A stretch of 7,456 bases of DNA from Clostridiales bacterium. GTDB lineage: Bacteria; Bacillota_A; Clostridia; Saccharofermentanales; Saccharofermentanaceae. The notes below the pieces were generated by a model that was not told the DNA's origin, ran no database searches, and saw only the letters and a list, made by a program, of their open reading frames with translations. Position numbers and translations under genes: made by a program. The DNA lies in NCBI GenBank assembly GCA_017649745.1, contig JAGCGE010000015.1, positions 1-7,456 of the forward strand. Reading direction: 5' to 3'. This document shows positions 4,801-7,456 of this stretch, one piece after another (the first letter of the stretch is position 1; every line of letters begins with the position of its first letter).

Positions 4801-7456
4801 CGTAACCTATATCGGAAATGAAGCGTTCTCATGCTTGTCTAATCTTGAAGAAGTGGAGATCCCATCCAGCGTAACAAAAATGGGAGACTCCTGCTTCTCG
4901 TACTGTTATAGTCTCGATTCGTTTACGTTCCCTGACACAGTAACAAGTATTGGTGGTGGAATGTTCTTCAAATGCGACAATTTGCAGACAGTGCACTTAC
5001 CGGCTGGACTAACGGAGATCCCGGTAAGTATGTTTAGTTACTGTGGTACGCTGAACAAAGTCTATATGCCTTCAACCGTTACGAGTATTGGCAACTATGC
5101 ATTCCCGGGAGATACTGATTTTGCATATACAGGCTATCTGTACTATGATGGAACATCAACTCAGTGGTCAAAGATCAGTATCGGATCAACAGGTAACGAT
5201 GCTCTGAAAACGGCTAATATCTGCTTTATAGTTCCGGAATTGGCCATTAGCGAAAAGAACTTCCCGGATGCGAACTTCCGTGCATATTTGAAAGAGAAAA
5301 TCGATACCGATAAGACCGGCTGGCTTACCGACGCCGAGCGTCTGGCAGTAAAAGATATCAGCTGTACCGGAAGAAGTATCGGATCATTGAAGGGAATCGC
5401 ACATTTCCCGAATCTTGAGACACTTAATTGTGCTAACAATCTGCTTCAGGGAGAATTGGTTCTCAGCGAGAATTTGAAACTGACTGAAGTGCACTGTGGT
5501 GAAAATGAATCGTTAGAATCTATTAATATCGAAGGCTTGAACAAGCTGACGATTTTTGACTGCCATGGTGATTCAAATCTCAGTTCACTGGATCTGAGTA
5601 CCAATTATGCACTCCGCAAACTTGATGTCAGCAACTGCCAGCTTAGCAGCCTGGATGTAAGTAAAAACGCAGAACTGAATGATCTTGCTTGTAATTATAA
5701 CAATTTGAATGAGCTCAATCTCAGCAGAAACCTGGTACTTTTCCATTTGTACTGCTATACCAATCATTTAACGAACTTGGACCTCAGCCACTGCACATTC
5801 CTTGAGGAAGTTGACTGCGCGGATAACGATCTGACACTTCTCTATCTGGGAGATCTGAGATATCTGCGCGTGCTCCGCACGGAAATGAATGCTTTCCTTA
5901 CTTTGGATGTGGCGGACTGCCAGAAAATCAGGAATTGCGTCCGTAATTCTGATACAAATGTTCAGTATATAGAAGGTATGGTTTCCTATGAATTGGATAA
6001 CTGTGTCCTGACCGTAGATGATGATGTGCTAGTGATCTCTGACTTTTCAGGTATCTACATCAATGAGGCAAATTTCCCGGATCCGGTATTCCGCGAGTAT
6101 GTATCGGAGAACTTCGATATCGATAAGAACGGACGTCTTATTCCGTTGGAACTTGAGAAGGTGACAAAACTTGAACTCTCAGATGGGGATATCACCAACC
6201 TGAAAGGTATTGAACATTTTCCTAAACTGAAGACTCTTACTGTTGCATTCTCCTGTGATCTGACAGAACTTGATCTCAGTGGAAACCCGGATTTGGAAAA
6301 CCTCGTGTGCATGGCATGTGGAATCGAGGAACTGGATCTTCGTGCAAACAAACGTCTGACGGAACTGGACTGCAATGATAATCCGCTGGTAAGTCTGAAT
6401 GTTTCCGGATTAACAGAACTCAAGTATATCGATGCATCATACTGCAGCCTGACTGAATTGGATGTATCGGACTGCACTTTAACAGATTTGTTCTGCTATG
6501 CAGGTCCGCTCAAGAGTCTGAAGCTTGGAAATCAGCCGAACCTGAAGAGACTGGATTGCTATTATAGTGATCTTTCTCAACTGGATATCAGCAGATGCCC
6601 GCTCCTGATCAATGCCTGGAATAACGGCACACATACGGAAAAGTCTGACGGTGTAATTGATATCAGTCTTGCTCCACAAGTCCGTTACATGGCTTTTGAC
6701 AACGATGTAGAAGTAACTGTCGAGCATGACGGCGTAGCCATTACAACGGATAACTTCCCGGATGATGTATTCCGCGCATATGTCACCGAGGAGTTCGATG
6801 AAGACATTAACGGCTGGCTCAGTGATTCTGAAATTGAGGCAGTGACATTTATCGAAGTAAGTGATATGAACATCCAAAGCCTGAAGGGTATCGAGTTCTT
6901 CGTTTCGATTGCAGGCCTTAACGTTTCAGATAACGATCTGACGAATCTGGATCTGCGCAAGAATACTGAATTGCGTTATTTGTCATGTCGCAATAACAGC
7001 CTTATCACCTTGAACCTGACAGAGAATAAAAAACTGGAAGCACTGGAATCAGATGGCATGAAGTCGCTGGTTGCCGTGTATGTTTCAGGATTGACTCATC
7101 TTAATGCAATTGACGTATCAGATTGCGGTATTACTGTACTGGATGTATCTTCCTGTCCGCTCATGTATTTGGCTTGCGATCGCAATCCGCTTACCAGCCT
7201 GATCCTTGGAAAGCAGCCGGATCTTGATTCACTGACTTGCTACAGTGTAGAGCTTATAGAACTGGATATCAGCGAGTGTCCGCACCTTGTGAACGCATGG
7301 CTCAATGGAAATCACACAGAGTATGAGTGGGGCCTTGAGGTGAGCTTGGCAGAAGAAGGATATATGGAAATTGATTCATCGGTATCTGTAACGCTTCCTG
7401 CTTTCGTTGAGATCACATCCCAGCCGGAGAGCATCAGCGGACAGATCGGTGAAGAA
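1724..7456 (+). CDS. Giant modular secreted protein: signal peptide, BspA-like LRRs, EF-hand/LRR modules (3' partial)
   Basis: The frame from ATG 1724 has no stop to the right edge (1911 codons). Domains in order: signal peptide (1-33); acidic Pro/Glu linker (34-128); three beta-rich ~100-residue repeats (about 131-425); four BspA-type LRR modules with the IG.yAF..C signature (about 431-1173); three modules pairing an EF-hand-like loop with 'LDvS...L..L.C..N.L' LRRs (about 1175-1893); start of Ig-like repeats (from 1896). BspA-like (LRR_5) proteins are known surface adhesins, so adhesion or host/food-particle binding is the inferred role; no catalytic domain is visible. The start is supported by GAGG six bases upstream and by the signal peptide beginning at once. 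GTG 1712 is an in-frame alternative that would add four residues. The gene is monocistronic, with its own promoter and the terminator of the preceding copy just upstream. Closed through the terminal repeat, the full product would be 2380 residues. No cell-wall anchor is seen. Confidence 0.96.
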   Translation, partial: MKESRRARLTRRALSFVLTFSMLIALMPAYVFANDDSSDVPEQVSIEEPEAVPSFDEETETVPVIEDESEPVDVPELIPETTGEPEPEAEPEQVAEPEPGNNSKENEYLEERIEGLPFETLPARRFESSNYNFTIQPKSGYFDPGTLTYTINWKLDFNPRKIEIWGGWHIYDTITYFFWGDYEGSYTFHINVLDEYYNPSEEYVLKAYYYLGDYDAEWSYRFTVSTSNLKFTSQPKTESTNLSTLKTRATWNTSFAPMKVEIEKLKEVQGPNESTWNTYEVYDTLTTYLSTNGHYDFPLEEVGETFRITAYYGADSDHLHGVSSEPFEVTSTNLGFVFQPEDGFYDPDTGNYQVTWMTNFTPVKVRVCHAEETGNMYTYTTLYSDLSDTGRCDINRNNARKLFCIAAYNNDHHCIYSKWFRINNTVPTTTGTCGKNGSELTWSYKEHILYISGNGYMADYTEDTQPWKNLRSNIKMVVLNSGVKSVGNYAFSGCLGLTVVCFPETLQSIGNYAFNRCNNLGEVRCSFPEFDADKISWDRSRNYNLLKAAWQYTVRAEGTCGDHMTWVLYGDNSLVIQGSGDMYNWSSASEVPWYKYRNDIVSVGSTFSGDVSIGQYAFAELKKLESYTIPPNVSKIGEHAFEGSGLKTVKFWDDVHDDLILSDYCFRNCKSLQSFTIPKTVKKIGNYTFANCTALTEITFATGSALKSIGNAAFYECKQLNNISFPNSVTKIGSNAFYGCRSFTSLTLPSSLTSMGAYAFQNCSGITGTIEIPSGVTSIPSYAFMDCSQFSFLSFGSNVTSIGTGAFANCTNLYRVDFDGFLSQWNKITIGLRNDDLTSAHIQYLYKHGNLSSTITYTIKGGSGEVEINGYGDLADYQMPWYQYAEHIETIYISGSIKSIGAENFRGCTNVSKVYLPGSLEAVGARAFNDCKNLTDVYFDGILSDWEDISIATGNVPLTNATIHTGVVSGNVGGTDIYWSLNDEGTLTLYFDMDCSDTDMPNFRDDRQQPWYEYQDRIYRIRISEGVTYIGNEAFSCLSNLEEVEIPSSVTKMGDSCFSYCYSLDSFTFPDTVTSIGGGMFFKCDNLQTVHLPAGLTEIPVSMFSYCGTLNKVYMPSTVTSIGNYAFPGDTDFAYTGYLYYDGTSTQWSKISIGSTGNDALKTANICFIVPELAISEKNFPDANFRAYLKEKIDTDKTGWLTDAERLAVKDISCTGRSIGSLKGIAHFPNLETLNCANNLLQGELVLSENLKLTEVHCGENESLESINIEGLNKLTIFDCHGDSNLSSLDLSTNYALRKLDVSNCQLSSLDVSKNAELNDLACNYNNLNELNLSRNLVLFHLYCYTNHLTNLDLSHCTFLEEVDCADNDLTLLYLGDLRYLRVLRTEMNAFLTLDVADCQKIRNCVRNSDTNVQYIEGMVSYELDNCVLTVDDDVLVISDFSGIYINEANFPDPVFREYVSENFDIDKNGRLIPLELEKVTKLELSDGDITNLKGIEHFPKLKTLTVAFSCDLTELDLSGNPDLENLVCMACGIEELDLRANKRLTELDCNDNPLVSLNVSGLTELKYIDASYCSLTELDVSDCTLTDLFCYAGPLKSLKLGNQPNLKRLDCYYSDLSQLDISRCPLLINAWNNGTHTEKSDGVIDISLAPQVRYMAFDNDVEVTVEHDGVAITTDNFPDDVFRAYVTEEFDEDINGWLSDSEIEAVTFIEVSDMNIQSLKGIEFFVSIAGLNVSDNDLTNLDLRKNTELRYLSCRNNSLITLNLTENKKLEALESDGMKSLVAVYVSGLTHLNAIDVSDCGITVLDVSSCPLMYLACDRNPLTSLILGKQPDLDSLTCYSVELIELDISECPHLVNAWLNGNHTEYEWGLEVSLAEEGYMEIDSSVSVTLPAFVEITSQPESISGQIGEE
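1823..2107 (+). other. Acidic Pro/Glu-rich linker
   Basis: Residues 34-128 directly after the signal peptide are dominated by Glu, Pro, Asp, Val and Thr, with runs such as EPEPEAEPEQ. They have low complexity and are probably disordered. Such a segment commonly spaces the first folded domain from the membrane or wall. An IPETTG string inside it resembles a sortase motif but is near the N-terminus without a following hydrophobic segment. Confidence 0.8.
2114..3001 (+). repeat. Three diverged ~100-residue beta-rich N-terminal repeats
   Basis: Three protein repeats start with a Q-P pair at 2129, 2423 and 2738 (98 and 105 residues apart), the last ending near 3001. They share the pattern [FV]-x-x-QP, then a T/Y-x-x-x-W strand, then [DNT]F.P.K[IV]E[IV]-like (FNPRKIEI, FAPMKVEI, FTPVKVRV), then an aromatic-rich C-terminal half with a Y/W/F-rich closing strand. 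The alternating hydrophobic pattern suggests a beta-sandwich, perhaps a distant Ig-like fold, since the C-terminal Ig-like repeats also open with QP. I do not recognise a named family. This part of the gene is more AT-rich than the 3' end. Confidence 0.7.
3002..5239 (+). repeat. Four BspA-like (LRR_5) modules with header and footer motifs
   Basis: Residues ~427-1172 hold LRRs of the BspA type (pattern L..v.iP..v..IG..AF..C), as in FPETLQSIGNYAFNRC and IPSSVTKMG. They are grouped into four modules: about 3014-3376, 3377-4270, 4271-4621 and 4622-5239. Each module opens with a header of the form L.I.G.G.M.dy...PW (for example LYISGNGYMADY, LVIQGSGDMYNW, VEINGYGDLADY; degenerate in the fourth). 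Modules two to four close with a footer of the form fDG..sqW..I.Ig..n..L..A (FDGFLSQW, FDGILSDW, YDGTSTQW). The first module's footer is degenerate (DKISWDRSRNYN). BspA-type LRRs are known from surface adhesins of Bacteroidota and Bacillota and from Trichomonas. Ligand here is unknown. Confidence 0.9.
5303..5338 (+). other. EF-hand-like Ca-binding loop 1
   Basis: Residues 1194-1205 read D-T-D-K-T-G-W-L-T-D-A-E. They match the 12-residue EF-hand loop: acidic at 1 and 3, Gly at 6, Leu at 8, Glu at 12. Position 5 is Thr, which can still supply oxygen but is not the usual Asp/Asn/Ser. Confidence 0.65.
6116..6151 (+). other. EF-hand-like Ca-binding loop 2
   Basis: Residues 1465-1476 read D-I-D-K-N-G-R-L-I-P-L-E and match the EF-hand loop at every key position (D1, D3, N5, G6, L8, E12). 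A Pro at position 10 is uncommon. The segment precedes the second cysteine-bearing LRR block. Confidence 0.7.
6797..6832 (+). other. EF-hand-like Ca-binding loop 3
   Basis: Residues 1692-1703 read D-E-D-I-N-G-W-L-S-D-S-E, with D1, D3, N5, G6, L8 and E12 all in place. Position and flanks match the other two loops, which supports a conserved function rather than chance. Confidence 0.7.
7336..7456 (+). repeat. Terminal direct repeat, right copy
   Basis: Exact copy of bases 1-121. It lets the large frame starting at 1724 continue without a break into the frame ending at 1531, giving a closed length of 7335 bases. Here it encodes residues 1872-1911 of the large protein. Confidence 0.97.

Larger units (their letters stand above)
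5246..7402 (+). repeat. Three EF-hand-loop plus cysteine-bearing LRR modules
   Basis: Three homologous modules begin at 5246, 6059 and 6740 (271, 227 and ~221 residues). Each starts with a conserved helix-like segment NFPD..FR.Y[LV], then an EF-hand-like calcium loop, then s[IL].sLKGI..F..L..L, then ~21-residue LRRs of the form L..LDvS.n..L..L.C..N.L. The second and third end in the related segment LDIS.CP.L.NAW..G.HTE. The first is longer and its tail has diverged (LDVADCQKIRNC). The LRRs differ from the BspA type upstream: they carry a regularly placed Cys and resemble internalin-like consensus repeats of gut Clostridia. The unit structure points to duplication of whole modules. Confidence 0.88.

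Noticed and set aside
1387..6960. Minus-strand open frames of 60-140 codons at several places, such as 2867-3244, 6055-6477 and 6479-6877
   Set aside because: They lie opposite the continuous plus-strand coding frame or over the terminator/promoter region, have no good start signals, and show repetitive sequence that mirrors the LRR codons.

Overview
The window is almost entirely one gene type. It encodes a very large, secreted, modular repeat protein of the kind found in gut or rumen Clostridia (Bacillota). The inference of host rests on the Gram-positive-style expression signals (consensus-like sigma-A promoter, strong intrinsic terminator, GAGG ribosome binding site), moderate GC, the standard code, and the repertoire of BspA-like LRR, EF-hand-plus-LRR and Ig-like repeats. 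No rRNA, tRNA, mobile-element gene, replication gene or CRISPR array is present.

Layout. Positions 2-1531 are the C-terminal end of such a protein: the tail of an LRR module followed by five Ig-like repeats and a TGA stop. Positions 1532-1723 are the only intergenic region. It holds a strong rho-independent terminator (1555-1589), a promoter (TTGAAT, 17-bp spacer, TATAAT; 1614-1642), a short leader with a perfect 14-bp palindrome and a possible seven-codon mini-ORF, and a ribosome binding site. From ATG 1724 an uninterrupted frame runs off the right edge (1911 codons). It encodes a signal peptide, an acidic Pro/Glu linker, three approximately 100-residue beta-rich repeats, four BspA-like LRR modules, three modules that each pair an EF-hand-like loop with cysteine-bearing LRRs, and the start of the Ig-like array.

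The key structural fact is that bases 1-121 are identical to bases 7336-7456 and lie in the same reading phase. The window therefore closes on itself as a 7335-bp circle. When closed, the two partial genes become one complete 2380-codon gene plus stop (1724 to 7335, then 1 to 1531), with a single promoter and a single terminator. There are two readings: (i) a tandem array of near-identical copies of this gene in a chromosome, collapsed by the assembler, or (ii) a real one-gene DNA circle. With no replication gene and only 192 non-coding bases, the tandem-array or assembly-cycle reading is the more likely.

The predicted protein is exported (signal peptide, cleavage after about residue 33), calcium-responsive if the EF loops bind metal, and built for adhesion or ligand binding at the cell surface. 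No LPXTG motif or C-terminal membrane segment is visible, so how it stays on the cell, if it does, is unexplained.
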